From assembly GCA_022825825.1 (NCBI GenBank), contig JAJDWA010000062.1:1-64000 (forward strand): a stretch of 64,000 bases of DNA, written 5' to 3'. The number at the start of each line of letters is the position of its first letter. The stretch's first letter is position 1. The translations under genes and the position numbers were made by a program. The notes below the pieces were generated by a model. It worked only from the letters and a program-made list of their open reading frames with translations. It ran no database searches and was not told where the DNA came from. Shown here one piece after another: positions 24,842 to 32,644 of the stretch. This DNA is from Candidatus Poribacteria bacterium (GTDB lineage: Bacteria > Poribacteria > WGA-4E > WGA-3G).

Positions 24842-26233
24842 ATGAAATATGACGATACTATCGCCGCCATCGCAACGCCACGCGGTGAAGGCGGTATCGG
24901 GATAGTACGCGTTAGTGGTCCGCTTGCCATTTCGATTGCCTGTCAGCTGTTTCGCTCTTCACGCGCTGTTCCTCCCGATAAACTCCCATCACATACACTC
25001 ACCCACGGGTACGTTGTAGATACATCGGACACCGATGAAGAAATTATTGATGAAGTAATGCTTGGCGTTATGCACGCCCCGAAAACATATACCACTGAAG
25101 ACATCGTGGAATTCAACTGCCACGGTGGAACTGTTCCGTTAACTACTGTGTTGGCGTTAGTGGTAAAAGCAGGTGCAAGGCTTGCTGAACCGGGAGAGTT
25201 TACAAAACGTGCTTTTCTCAACGGTAGGCTCGATCTTGCACAGGCTGAAGCTGTAGCAGAACTCATCAGCTCAAAAACAGAGCTTAGCCATAAAATTGCG
25301 ATCCAGGCACTTGAAGGTAAACTTTCTGAAAGTGTAAATCAACTCAGCGATAGACTGGCAGCATTGCTGGCAGAAATTGAAGCCTCTATTGATTTCCCCG
25401 ATGAAGACCTTGATTTTATGAAGGTAGAGGCACAACTTCAGACTGCTCGTGCTGTTCAAACAGATTTGATGTGTCTACTCCAAACTGCCTCGGATGGACG
25501 TCTCATCAAAGAGGGTGTTAACGTTGCCATTTTAGGCAAACCAAACGTCGGGAAATCAAGTCTCTTTAACGCGCTTGTCCGAACAGCGCGTGCTATTGTT
25601 ACAGATATCCCTGGCACCACGCGCGACACAATTGATGAAACTATCAATCTTGATGGTATCCCCATAAATCTGATTGATACTGCTGGACTGCGACAGACAA
25701 AAGACATCGTTGAACAGCAAGGTGTTCAACGGAGTAGAGATGTCCTCAAAAAAGCAGAATTTCTACTTCTTATGTTTGATGCATCTGAAACCTTAAATGA
25801 AGCGGATATTGAACTCTTACAGATAGCGAATTCACATCGGGCAATTTTGATTCTAAATAAAATAGATCTTCCCACTATCGTTCAAGCACAAGCTTTAACC
25901 GACCATTGCCCAAATGTTCGTGTTGTTCAGACAGCAATTACCGAAGATAAAGGTATCGATACGTTAAAAACTGCTATCCGAGAAGCGTTAGTTGGTGGAG
26001 AATTCGTTGTCGGTGAATCTCCAATTGTTACCAACGCGCGTCATCAAGATGCACTACGCCGTGCACAAGAAGCACTGGATGATGTGATAGCAAGCTTAGA
26101 AAACGAGATGCCGCCTGACCTTGTTTCGGTTGACTTGCGTATTAGTCTTGATGCCCTCGGCGACATCGTAGGCAAAACAACGACTGAGGATATTTTGGAT
26201 CGAATTTTCTCACAGTTCTGTGTAGGTAAGTAA
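24842..26233 (+). CDS. mnmE: tRNA uridine-5-carboxymethylaminomethyl modification GTPase MnmE
   Basis: 463 residues. MnmE, with MnmG, modifies the wobble uridine of certain tRNAs. The N-terminal tetrahydrofolate-binding domain is seen (TIAAIATPRGEGGIGIVRVSG). The helical domain is split by an inserted G domain with G1 GKPNVGKS (about 231-238), G2 TRDTI, G3 DTAG and G4 NKID. The C-terminal signature cysteine is kept in FCVGK at the very end. It closes the rnpA-yidC block; mnmG, often adjacent, does not follow here. Confidence 0.96.
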   Translation: MKYDDTIAAIATPRGEGGIGIVRVSGPLAISIACQLFRSSRAVPPDKLPSHTLTHGYVVDTSDTDEEIIDEVMLGVMHAPKTYTTEDIVEFNCHGGTVPLTTVLALVVKAGARLAEPGEFTKRAFLNGRLDLAQAEAVAELISSKTELSHKIAIQALEGKLSESVNQLSDRLAALLAEIEASIDFPDEDLDFMKVEAQLQTARAVQTDLMCLLQTASDGRLIKEGVNVAILGKPNVGKSSLFNALVRTARAIVTDIPGTTRDTIDETINLDGIPINLIDTAGLRQTKDIVEQQGVQRSRDVLKKAEFLLLMFDASETLNEADIELLQIANSHRAILILNKIDLPTIVQAQALTDHCPNVRVVQTAITEDKGIDTLKTAIREALVGGEFVVGESPIVTNARHQDALRRAQEALDDVIASLENEMPPDLVSVDLRISLDALGDIVGKTTTEDILDRIFSQFCVGK

Positions 26234-26304
26234 ACAGAGTCTCTTTTAAGGACGTAAACCAAAATCTATAATAACGTGAGCTCGGGATAAGCAATTTCGG
26301 AAAC

Positions 26305-26334
26305 GGTAGGTGCGGTTTGCTAACCGCACTTACC
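26305..26334. repeat. Short GGTAGGTGCGG palindrome
   Basis: GGTAGGTGCGGTT / AACCGCACTTACC around a four-base loop; 12 of 13 positions pair as Watson-Crick and the remaining one as G-T. Member of the GTAGG family. Confidence 0.75.
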
Positions 26335-26406
26335 ATCTGGGATATATAACAGGTGTTAAAAATTCGCAAGAAAAACTGAAAAACTAAGTAGCCCGGTCTA
26401 TTTTAC

Positions 26407-26435
26407 TGGATATTCTTTGTTGAATGTGATATTAT
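26407..26435 (+). promoter_or_regulatory. Possible promoter of the UGA-containing gene
   Basis: TGGATA at 26407-26412, 17-bp spacer, TATTAT at 26430-26435 preceded by TGA. The -35 is weak and the leader would be about 210 bases, including the inverted-repeat unit. Confidence 0.35.
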
Positions 26436-26526
26436 GTTACAACCAAATCAAAGTAAGATAGTGAAAAAAGTTGTATTGGTTTTCTGTTTGACATCACTGT
26501 TTAAGCAAATACCTTATTTATCACTT

Positions 26527-26633
26527 ATGGTAGATTTTAGAATTATCTGACCTGGACACTCTGTACCCAGCGAGGTTAGGAAACCTCGTCTACCGAGAGA
26601 CGAAAATGTCCATTTATTTTATAATTCACCATA
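26527..26633. repeat. Nested inverted-repeat unit
   Basis: TATGGT near 26527 and ACCATA near 26628 form the outer arms. GGACA (26554-26558) and TGTCC (26607-26611) form the middle arms, and CGAGGTT / AACCTCG (26571-26588) the core hairpin. Similar in plan to the element at 10511-10633. It lies directly before the ribosome binding site of the next gene. Confidence 0.5.
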
Positions 26634-26652
26634 GGTCAAAAAGGAGAATAAA

Positions 26653-27771
26653 ATGTTTAATTCTGTTTTTCACCGCTACTCTCCCTATGTAGCAGGGCTC
26701 ACCGTCCTCTTGCTAATGGCAATATCAATGCCTGTTCTTGCGGAAGGCGAAAAAATCCAATGGGGAATGTCCATTGAGGAAGCTACGAAACAAGCCGCTG
26801 AAACTGGCAAACCGATTATGATGGACTTCTATACAGATTCGTGAGGTTGGTGCGATCGGCTGGATGCCGACACATTTACTGACGCAAACGTCATCACTCT
26901 TTCTGAAAAGTTCATTACCGTCAAGGTAAATCCACAAAACGAGGACTTGCCCATAAACGAGGAAGCGCGTAAAAAGTATGGAGTTACAGGTTTTCCGACA
27001 ATTATGTTTATCGGTCCGGATGGCGGGGTCATCACTAAGAAAGTGGGATACGCTCCACCTGCTCAATTTACACCTGTTATGGAAGAAGCTTTAGAGAAAG
27101 AAGCAGAATTCCAAGCAAAGTTGGCAAAATTAAAGGAAATGCCTGATGATATTACACTAAACCGCGATATTGCGATTCTTTACCTGCAACGTCAACAAAT
27201 CGAAAAAGCGTTGCCGATCGGTGAAAAGATACCGGACGATGTTGAACTGAACCGCGAATTCGGTATTTACTATCTTGGCAAGAAAGAATTTGAAAAAGCA
27301 CTTCTGATTAGCGAAAAGATGCCTGATGATATCAAGCTGAATAATGAATTCGCTATCGCCTACTTACGGCAGGGACAATTAGAAAAAGCGCGCCCGTTCG
27401 GTAAAAAAGTCTTTGAAAAAGACCCAAAGAACGAATCGGGACTTCTTCCTAATTTACACATACAACACGGGATTGCTTACGGCAATCAAATTCGGAACAA
27501 AGCCGAAGATGTTGCAGCAGAAAATACTAAAATGGCTGTGATGCATTTTCAAAAGGTGATTAACACCTATCCCAAAAGCGATATCTTTGAACTTGCTCAG
27601 CTTTATCTCGGTATAACCTATTCAATTTCAAAACAGTACGACAAATCAATTGAAGTGTTTGAGAAATTGGTGAATCATGCAACCGAAGAACGGATGAAGC
27701 AAAGTGCTGAAGCGAATTTGCAACGTGTCAAACAATTGGCTGCGGAAGCCGCGGGTGGAACTGATAATTAA
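26653..27771 (+). CDS. Candidate selenoprotein: thioredoxin-fold/TPR protein with in-frame UGA
   Basis: Read through the TGA at 26842-26844, the gene encodes 372 residues. A signal peptide (hydrophobic 12-30, cleavage after VLA) is followed by a thioredoxin-like domain of the Thioredoxin_7/DsbD-gamma kind (about 38-140), then TPR-type repeats built on EKALPIGEKIPDDVELN-like units (about 150-365). The redox motif reads DFYTDS-U-GWC: the UGA is residue 64, exactly where relatives have the first Cys of CxxC. The second Cys (67) and the cis-proline segment TGFPT (about 112-116) are intact, and the frame is clean on both sides. A hairpin suited to a bacterial SECIS lies just downstream. AAGGAG precedes the ATG. 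The alternative is a nonsense mutation or sequencing error. Confidence 0.75.
26850..26873 (+). promoter_or_regulatory. Candidate bacterial SECIS hairpin
   Basis: TCGGC (26856-26860) pairs with GCCGA (26866-26870) around loop TGGAT. Below it GTG (26850-26852) pairs with CAC (26871-26873) across a three-base CGA bulge. The loop starts 16 bases after the UGA and has G as its second base. Published bacterial SECIS models call for a 16-37 base distance and a G among the first two loop bases; both are met. Confidence 0.6.
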
Positions 27772-28514
27772 ACCTGTAATTTAGCAATTTCCGTAGGGGT
27801 CAGAAATCGATACTGCCCCTGCGGGAGATTGCCTAATCCTAATTCCCCAATATGTGTCCGCTTCAAGCGGATAACTCTATGTCCTACCGCCTTAAACATT
27901 AGACGGACCTGCCGTTTTTTCCCTTCGTGGATAATTACCCTAAGTTTTGCAACTATCCCATTTTTTCTTTTATTGCTGTTAGCAGATGGCATTGGTGCAG
28001 CCTTAACATCAAGTTGTTTGATCTTCGCTGGTGCTGTTTTCCCGCCATGAATTGCCACACCGTTACGTAAACGTTCAAGCGCTCGTTGGCTTGGAACACC
28101 GTTTACCCATGCAAGGTATGTCTTATCAATCTCATGGCTGGGATGCATCATCCGATTAGCAAAATTTCCATCGTTTGTGAATAGTAGAAGGCCTTCAGTT
28201 TCCAAATCTAAACGCCCTACAGGATAAATAGACTTTGGTAGGTCCGTTAAAAGATCCATCACGGTAGGACGACCCCGCTCATCACGACGGGTTGTCAAAT
28301 AACCAGCAGGTTTATTCAACATAAGATATATCCGTTCTGTGAGCGGTTCAACGCGTTTCCCTTCAAATTCAATACAATCCCTTTCCACGTCAATCGGGTG
28401 ACCAGGAATAAATATCTCTGTTCCGTTAACAGTGACGCGCCCCTCACGAATTGCCCGCTTTACTGCGCGTCGAGAAGCGATACCTGAGGTTGCGATATAT
28501 TTTTCAAGCCGCAC
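27768..28514 (-). CDS. rluB: Ribosomal RNA pseudouridine synthase (RsuA/RluB/E/F family)
   Basis: 248 residues. An N-terminal S4 RNA-binding domain (RLEKYIATSGIASRRAVKRAI) precedes the catalytic domain with the family motif GRLDLETEGLL (about 100-110), in which Asp103 is the nucleophile. Members isomerise a uridine in 16S or 23S rRNA. The exact target is not decidable by eye; RluB is the usual annotation for this form. It ends convergently with the selenoprotein candidate, overlapping it by four bases. Last gene of the minus-strand series starting with glutamate dehydrogenase. Confidence 0.85.
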   Translation of the reverse strand: MRLEKYIATSGIASRRAVKRAIREGRVTVNGTEIFIPGHPIDVERDCIEFEGKRVEPLTERIYLMLNKPAGYLTTRRDERGRPTVMDLLTDLPKSIYPVGRLDLETEGLLLFTNDGNFANRMMHPSHEIDKTYLAWVNGVPSQRALERLRNGVAIHGGKTAPAKIKQLDVKAAPMPSANSNKRKNGIVAKLRVIIHEGKKRQVRLMFKAVGHRVIRLKRTHIGELGLGNLPQGQYRFLTPTEIAKLQV

Positions 28515-28532
28515 TGTTCACCTTACCCGTGA

Positions 28533-29168
28533 CTACAATTCTATTTGCCAATTCCGCTCTGTCGCTATTCGACGAAGTTCCCGATCCGGGTTTACCGCTA
28601 CAGGATTTCCAAACAATTCCAATTTATATACATCTGAGTGATGGTTACCATACGCATAAGAAGCGCTTAGGTCAAACCCATGTGTTGTAGCAAGTTCTTT
28701 TGCAAGGGAGGCTTTATTTTCGGCATAAGGACGTAATCCAACACGCTCGCCAGTAAATTTCCCATTCGCCACTTCCAGTTCATCCGCAACCATGATGTCA
28801 GTCTGAAAATGTTCATGAAAGAGCTCTACCAGAAACGATAACGAACCAGACATTAAAATTACTGTTCGTCCCTCACTGCGGTGAGTCTGGATTAGTGTTG
28901 AAATGTGGGGTGTTATGCTCACCTTAAGTGAATTGACAAAGCACTCGTGCGCGAGTTCACAGAGATGCCGCTGTTCTAAACCGCGAAGATGAATTTTGTT
29001 TGATTTTGCTTCGGTATAAGACCTGACCTTTAAAAAATGAGATATCCACGCAAACAGATTTGAAATGGGAATTTCGCCATGTTTCAGCAAATGTTTGAGG
29101 AACTCTTTTTCTGAAGATTGACTGATGAGTGTCCCATCAAGGTCAAAAATAGCACATGTATTTTTCAT
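28533..29168 (-). CDS. HAD-superfamily phosphatase (SerB-like, HAD-IB)
   Basis: 211 residues. Motif I is FDLDGTL (about 8-14), with nucleophile Asp; motif II is LMSGS (about 105-109); motif III-IV is GNHHSD (about 175-180, the position usually GDSxxD). The fold and HAD-IB C1 cap suggest a small-metabolite phosphatase related to phosphoserine phosphatase. Asn replaces the first acidic residue of the usual GDxxxD, which may lower metal affinity. It overlaps pdxJ by four bases and lies 18 bases before rluB, so it is translationally coupled within that operon. Substrate unknown. Confidence 0.8.
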   Translation of the reverse strand: MKNTCAIFDLDGTLISQSSEKEFLKHLLKHGEIPISNLFAWISHFLKVRSYTEAKSNKIHLRGLEQRHLCELAHECFVNSLKVSITPHISTLIQTHRSEGRTVILMSGSLSFLVELFHEHFQTDIMVADELEVANGKFTGERVGLRPYAENKASLAKELATTHGFDLSASYAYGNHHSDVYKLELFGNPVAVNPDRELRRIATERNWQIEL

Positions 29169-29917
29169 TGTACGTTTTGTCCTAAAGCAGTTCGGTATGC
29201 TTTGACTGCAGCTTCCAACCCAATATAGAGTGCATCAGCCATCAAATGGTGTCCAATTGAAACTTCAAGTAACCCAGGCAATTGCTGCATTAAAGGGAGA
29301 TTATCAAGATTGAAATCGTGCCCAGCGTTAGTCCCAAGACCTAAATCAAGTGCTTTCTCGCCAGCTTTCTTCAAGAGCGCAAATTCGCTCTGAATTTCCG
29401 TTTCTGTCTGTGCCATCGCATAAGGGGCTGTATAGAGTTCAATTCTATCTGCACCTATGTCACGGGTTCTCTCTATCTGTTCCAAGTCTGTGCCGCTAAA
29501 CAAGCTAACGCGGATACCAGCATTCTTCAGAGAGGTAATCATAGGTTTTAACATATCTCCATCTTTTCGGATATTCCATACGGTGTGGCTGGTGATCTCA
29601 CCACTGACAACAGGGACAAGCGTGCATTGTGTTGGTCGCACATCCAGTACCATTTCAATAAGTTCTGGGCGTGGATCGCCTTCGATGTTATATTCAATTT
29701 TATTATCTCTTTGGGAGTTTATATCTTTCAACCGTTGGGCAATTTCATAAACATCTGTCGGTCTGATGTGACGTTGATCTTCGCGCGGATGTACCGTAAT
29801 GCCTTGACACCCTGCATCAATACAGGTGTCAACAGCAGTTAGGACATCCGGAATGTCACCGCCTCTCGAATTTCGTAATGTTGCGACTTTATTTACATTC
29901 ACGCTCAGACAAATCAT
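29165..29917 (-). CDS. pdxJ: Pyridoxine 5'-phosphate synthase
   Basis: 250 residues. PdxJ condenses 1-deoxyxylulose 5-phosphate with 3-amino-2-oxopropyl phosphate to give pyridoxine 5'-phosphate (DXP-dependent vitamin B6 route). Family marks: LSVNVNKVATLRNSRGG at the N-terminus, ITVHPREDQRHI (about 39-50), NIEGDP (about 73-78), CTLVPV, LGLGTNAGHDFN (about 193-204) and EVSIGHHLMADAL. pdxA is not in the window. Its stop overlaps the HAD gene start; glutamate dehydrogenase lies 38 bases upstream. Confidence 0.94.
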   Translation of the reverse strand: MICLSVNVNKVATLRNSRGGDIPDVLTAVDTCIDAGCQGITVHPREDQRHIRPTDVYEIAQRLKDINSQRDNKIEYNIEGDPRPELIEMVLDVRPTQCTLVPVVSGEITSHTVWNIRKDGDMLKPMITSLKNAGIRVSLFSGTDLEQIERTRDIGADRIELYTAPYAMAQTETEIQSEFALLKKAGEKALDLGLGTNAGHDFNLDNLPLMQQLPGLLEVSIGHHLMADALYIGLEAAVKAYRTALGQNVQ

Positions 29918-29955
29918 CCTTTCTCCTTTATAGCAAATCCAAAAGTGTAATAGAA

Positions 29956-31371
29956 TTATGGAAAGATGCCGAGTTGCATATAGGATTGTGCAATTTTATG
30001 TATAGCATTGATAAATGCTGCTGTCCTACTATCTACAACATCTCTTCCATGTCTCAATCGAATTTCGCGAATCTCTTGATATGCGTTTATCATTGTATCT
30101 TGAAGTCCTGAGTTGACTAAATCTGTTTCGTCGGCACCGTGCACTGTCTGGCGTTCATCATCAGAAAACTGGTAGCCGGTTGCTTTTTCAACAGCACGAA
30201 ACATTGCATTATAAGTGCTTTCTTCATATCGTCTGGCAAGTCTACCGAATCCGACGTGTGAAAGATTGCGCAGCCATTCAAAATAGGAAACGGTAACACC
30301 TCCTGCGTTTAGATAGGTATCGGGAATAATCAGGGCACCATGTTTTTGTAGGATTTCATCAGCTTTCGTTGTTGTAGGACCGTTCGCGGCTTCACCGATA
30401 ATACGCGCTTTAATATGCGGCGCGTTCTCTGCTGTAAGCTGGTTTTCTAAAGCAGCGGGAACAAGGATATCACATTCCAATTCTAAACTATAGTTCGGAT
30501 TCTCTATAAATGTTGCGTCCGGATAATCCCGAATTGAACCGGTTTCTTCGCGAAACATGGATACCTTTTCAAAATCTAATCCCTCTGAGTTATAGATAGC
30601 ACCATCTATCGTGGCAATGCCGATGATGATTGCTTCAGCCTCAGTTAAGTATTTTGCGGCATGATACCCGACGTTGCCAAAGCCTTGAAGCACAACGGTT
30701 TTTCCTGATAGTCCGGGGGCAAGTCCTACCTGTTTCATGTCATCTTCATAACTACATGCCTCTTCCAACCCAAAAACAACACCACGTCCAGTAGCCTCTT
30801 TTCGTCCCTGAATTCCGTTCTGCTCGATCGGTTTTCCCGTAACACATGCGATGGCGTCAAGCTTGTCCGAGGACATTGTAAGATACGTATCAAGAATCCA
30901 TACCATCTCCTTTTCACTGGTGCCGAAGTCTGGCGCAGGCACATCCACGCCGGGCCCGATATAGTTCTTCTGGATCAATTCATAAGTATAGCGGCGGGTG
31001 ATTCGCTCTAATTCACTCTCCGAGTACTCATTTCTATCCAGCTGAATCCCGCCTTTTGCGCCACCAAACGGCACATCTACCAGCGCGCATTTGTAGGTCA
31101 TTAAGGCAGCAAGCGCCACTATCTCGTCTTCGTTAACAAGTGTGCTGTAACGGATACCACCTTTCGTTGGCAGTTTATGATGACTATGTTCAGCACGCCA
31201 TCCATGAATCGTTTGAATTGTGCCATCGTCGCGTTTAATCGGAAAGGTGAAATGACAGGAGTTGTTACAAATTTTTATCTGATCCAGAAGCCCCTGCGGA
31301 TATTCTGTGAACTGCGCTGCTTTGTCAAAATTTTGGTTCACTTTTTGAAAGAACGAGAGGTTTTCTGCCAT
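29956..31371 (-). CDS. gdhA: Glu/Leu/Phe/Val dehydrogenase (glutamate dehydrogenase)
   Basis: 471 residues. It reversibly deaminates glutamate to 2-oxoglutarate with NAD(P). The substrate lysines are visible in [11 protein letters not shown] and [24 protein letters not shown], and the Rossmann motif in [13 protein letters not shown]. The C-terminal region contains [12 protein letters not shown] and the glycine-rich [13 protein letters not shown]. The start at ATG 31371 is supported by an AAGG nine bases upstream; a TTG at 31380 is too close to it. The insertion around [17 protein letters not shown] is normal for the family. Likely first gene of the gdhA-pdxJ-HAD-rluB series. Confidence 0.92.
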   Translation of the reverse strand: MAENLSFFQKVNQNFDKAAQFTEYPQGLLDQIKICNNSCHFTFPIKRDDGTIQTIHGWRAEHSHHKLPTKGGIRYSTLVNEDEIVALAALMTYKCALVDVPFGGAKGGIQLDRNEYSESELERITRRYTYELIQKNYIGPGVDVPAPDFGTSEKEMVWILDTYLTMSSDKLDAIACVTGKPIEQNGIQGRKEATGRGVVFGLEEACSYEDDMKQVGLAPGLSGKTVVLQGFGNVGYHAAKYLTEAEAIIIGIATIDGAIYNSEGLDFEKVSMFREETGSIRDYPDATFIENPNYSLELECDILVPAALENQLTAENAPHIKARIIGEAANGPTTTKADEILQKHGALIIPDTYLNAGGVTVSYFEWLRNLSHVGFGRLARRYEESTYNAMFRAVEKATGYQFSDDERQTVHGADETDLVNSGLQDTMINAYQEIREIRLRHGRDVVDSRTAAFINAIHKIAQSYMQLGIFP

Positions 31372-31467
31372 TTGTGTCAACCTTTTAGTGAATTAGCTGT
31401 TTCAACTTTGAGATGTATCAAGATACTTTCATGCTAATCCTTCTCTATGGGAGAGCAGTACAAAGAT

Positions 31468-32328
31468 TTAACGTTGCCTAATATATTTTTGTAATCTTGC
31501 GTCCGCTTGAACTTCTCCAACATAAATGTCACCGTGTGAATCAACCCAAATACCGTGTGGGCAAGCAAAAAATTCTCCTGGAACAGTACTACCGCGTTCG
31601 CTTCCCCACTGGGAAATGACTTCCCCGTCTAAAGTCATGATTGTTACGCGTTGGTCCAGTTCAGCAATATACACCAAGTCGTCTTCGTCAATAAAAATTG
31701 TGTCTGGTTGCAGAAGATCGCCCCACTCCTCAATGTATTCTCCCTCTAAGGTGAAAAACTGAATCCGATTGTTGTTTCTGTCTGCCACCATCACCCGATT
31801 GCGAGGGTCAACTCTGACACAGTGTGGCAGGTCAAATTCGCCTGGACCTGTACCCGGTTTCCCCCAAGATTTAATCAGCTCTCCATCGGGTGAATATTTG
31901 TGAATCCGTGCGTTGCCGTAGCCGTCACTGATGAACATCTCACCATCAGGGCCGAGTGCTAAATCTGTTGGCAGATTGAAAGGTTCGTCTTCTGCACCGG
32001 GCTTATCCATTGTGCCAAGGGTCATGAGCAATTTACCATCGGTTGTGAATTTGTGCATAACGTGTGTCTCACGTTCAACACAGTAGATATTATCCTCTGC
32101 ATCAATGAAAATGCCGTGTGCGTCCTTAAGAATGTCATCACCCCACGAGGTTAGGAAATTGCCATCACGGTCAAAAACCACCATCGGATGTTCGCTTCGA
32201 CTATAGATATAAACGCGGTCTTGAGAATCAACAGCAACAGCTGGAATCCATCCAAATTCATAGCCGTCGGGTAGTGTCCACCAATTTTCCTGCACTGTAT
32301 ACTGATGTGTTCCTTGTCCAAAAATCAT
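31468..32328 (-). CDS. NHL-repeat beta-propeller protein
   Basis: 286 residues forming a six-bladed propeller. Repeated units such as DNIYCVERETHVMHKF, GPDGEMFISDGYGNARIHKYSPDG and RNRVMVADRNNNRIQFFTLEG are typical NHL repeats of the peptidyl-glycine lyase-like group. It has no signal peptide, so it is cytoplasmic or exported by another route. No catalytic set is certain; such proteins often act as lyases or hydrolases or as protein-binding scaffolds. AGGAGG lies before the ATG, and a good promoter is at 32366-32394. Confidence 0.82.
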   Translation of the reverse strand: MIFGQGTHQYTVQENWWTLPDGYEFGWIPAVAVDSQDRVYIYSRSEHPMVVFDRDGNFLTSWGDDILKDAHGIFIDAEDNIYCVERETHVMHKFTTDGKLLMTLGTMDKPGAEDEPFNLPTDLALGPDGEMFISDGYGNARIHKYSPDGELIKSWGKPGTGPGEFDLPHCVRVDPRNRVMVADRNNNRIQFFTLEGEYIEEWGDLLQPDTIFIDEDDLVYIAELDQRVTIMTLDGEVISQWGSERGSTVPGEFFACPHGIWVDSHGDIYVGEVQADARLQKYIRQR

Positions 32329-32365
32329 TAGGAGGCCTCCCTATTTATTAAATGAATTGTGAGTT

Positions 32366-32394
32366 ATTTTACCAGATACATTGGCATATATCAA
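32366..32394 (-). promoter_or_regulatory. Promoter with extended -10 (minus strand)
   Basis: Read on the minus strand: TTGATA (32394-32389), 17-bp spacer, TAAAAT (32371-32366) preceded by TGG. It drives the NHL gene with a leader of about 30 bases. Confidence 0.6.
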
Positions 32395-32438
32395 GTGGAA
32401 TTTATAGTAAACTTTAGAATTAACAGGACATTTTGAGT

Positions 32439-32504
32439 TGTAGGAGGGAACTCCGATTCCCGACTATCAGAGAGGTGCGTCGCGATTCGGAGATCGCTCC
32501 TACA
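32439..32504. repeat. TGTAGGAG ... CTCCTACA inverted-repeat element
   Basis: Outer arms TGTAGGAG (32439-32446) and CTCCTACA (32497-32504) enclose GGAACTCCGATTCC and GCGATTCGGAGATCGC pieces. It is a composite of two GTAGG-type palindromes and sits at the left edge of the defence-like island. Confidence 0.65.
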
Positions 32505-32644
32505 GGAAGAAAATCGGGCGGACAAAGCCATCCAACAAGAAAGATGACATGGTTCATGCCAAAGTGCTTACACACTTAAGCGGATATAAAACTTGCACTT
32601 TTCTGTCTATTGTGTTAATTTAGATTATAGGAGAAAGAAATATT

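Larger units (their letters stand above)
26234..26652. other. Intergenic region with two repeat elements and a promoter
   Basis: No gene. It contains the GGTAGGTGCGG palindrome (26305-26334), a probable extended -10 promoter (26407-26435) and a larger inverted-repeat unit (26527-26633) between that promoter and the next gene. Confidence 0.5.
32329..32644. other. Divergent intergenic region at island edge
   Basis: Holds the minus-strand promoter at 32366-32394, a palindromic repeat at 32439-32504, and a plausible plus-strand promoter at 32593-32621 (TTGCAC, 17 bp, TAATTT preceded by TGT). No gene seen. Confidence 0.5.

Noticed and set aside
26947-27771. Separate gene starting at TTG 26947
   Set aside because: This would cut the thioredoxin domain in half. 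The frame upstream to the UGA is clean and encodes the second cysteine of the motif, so one gene with UGA is more likely.
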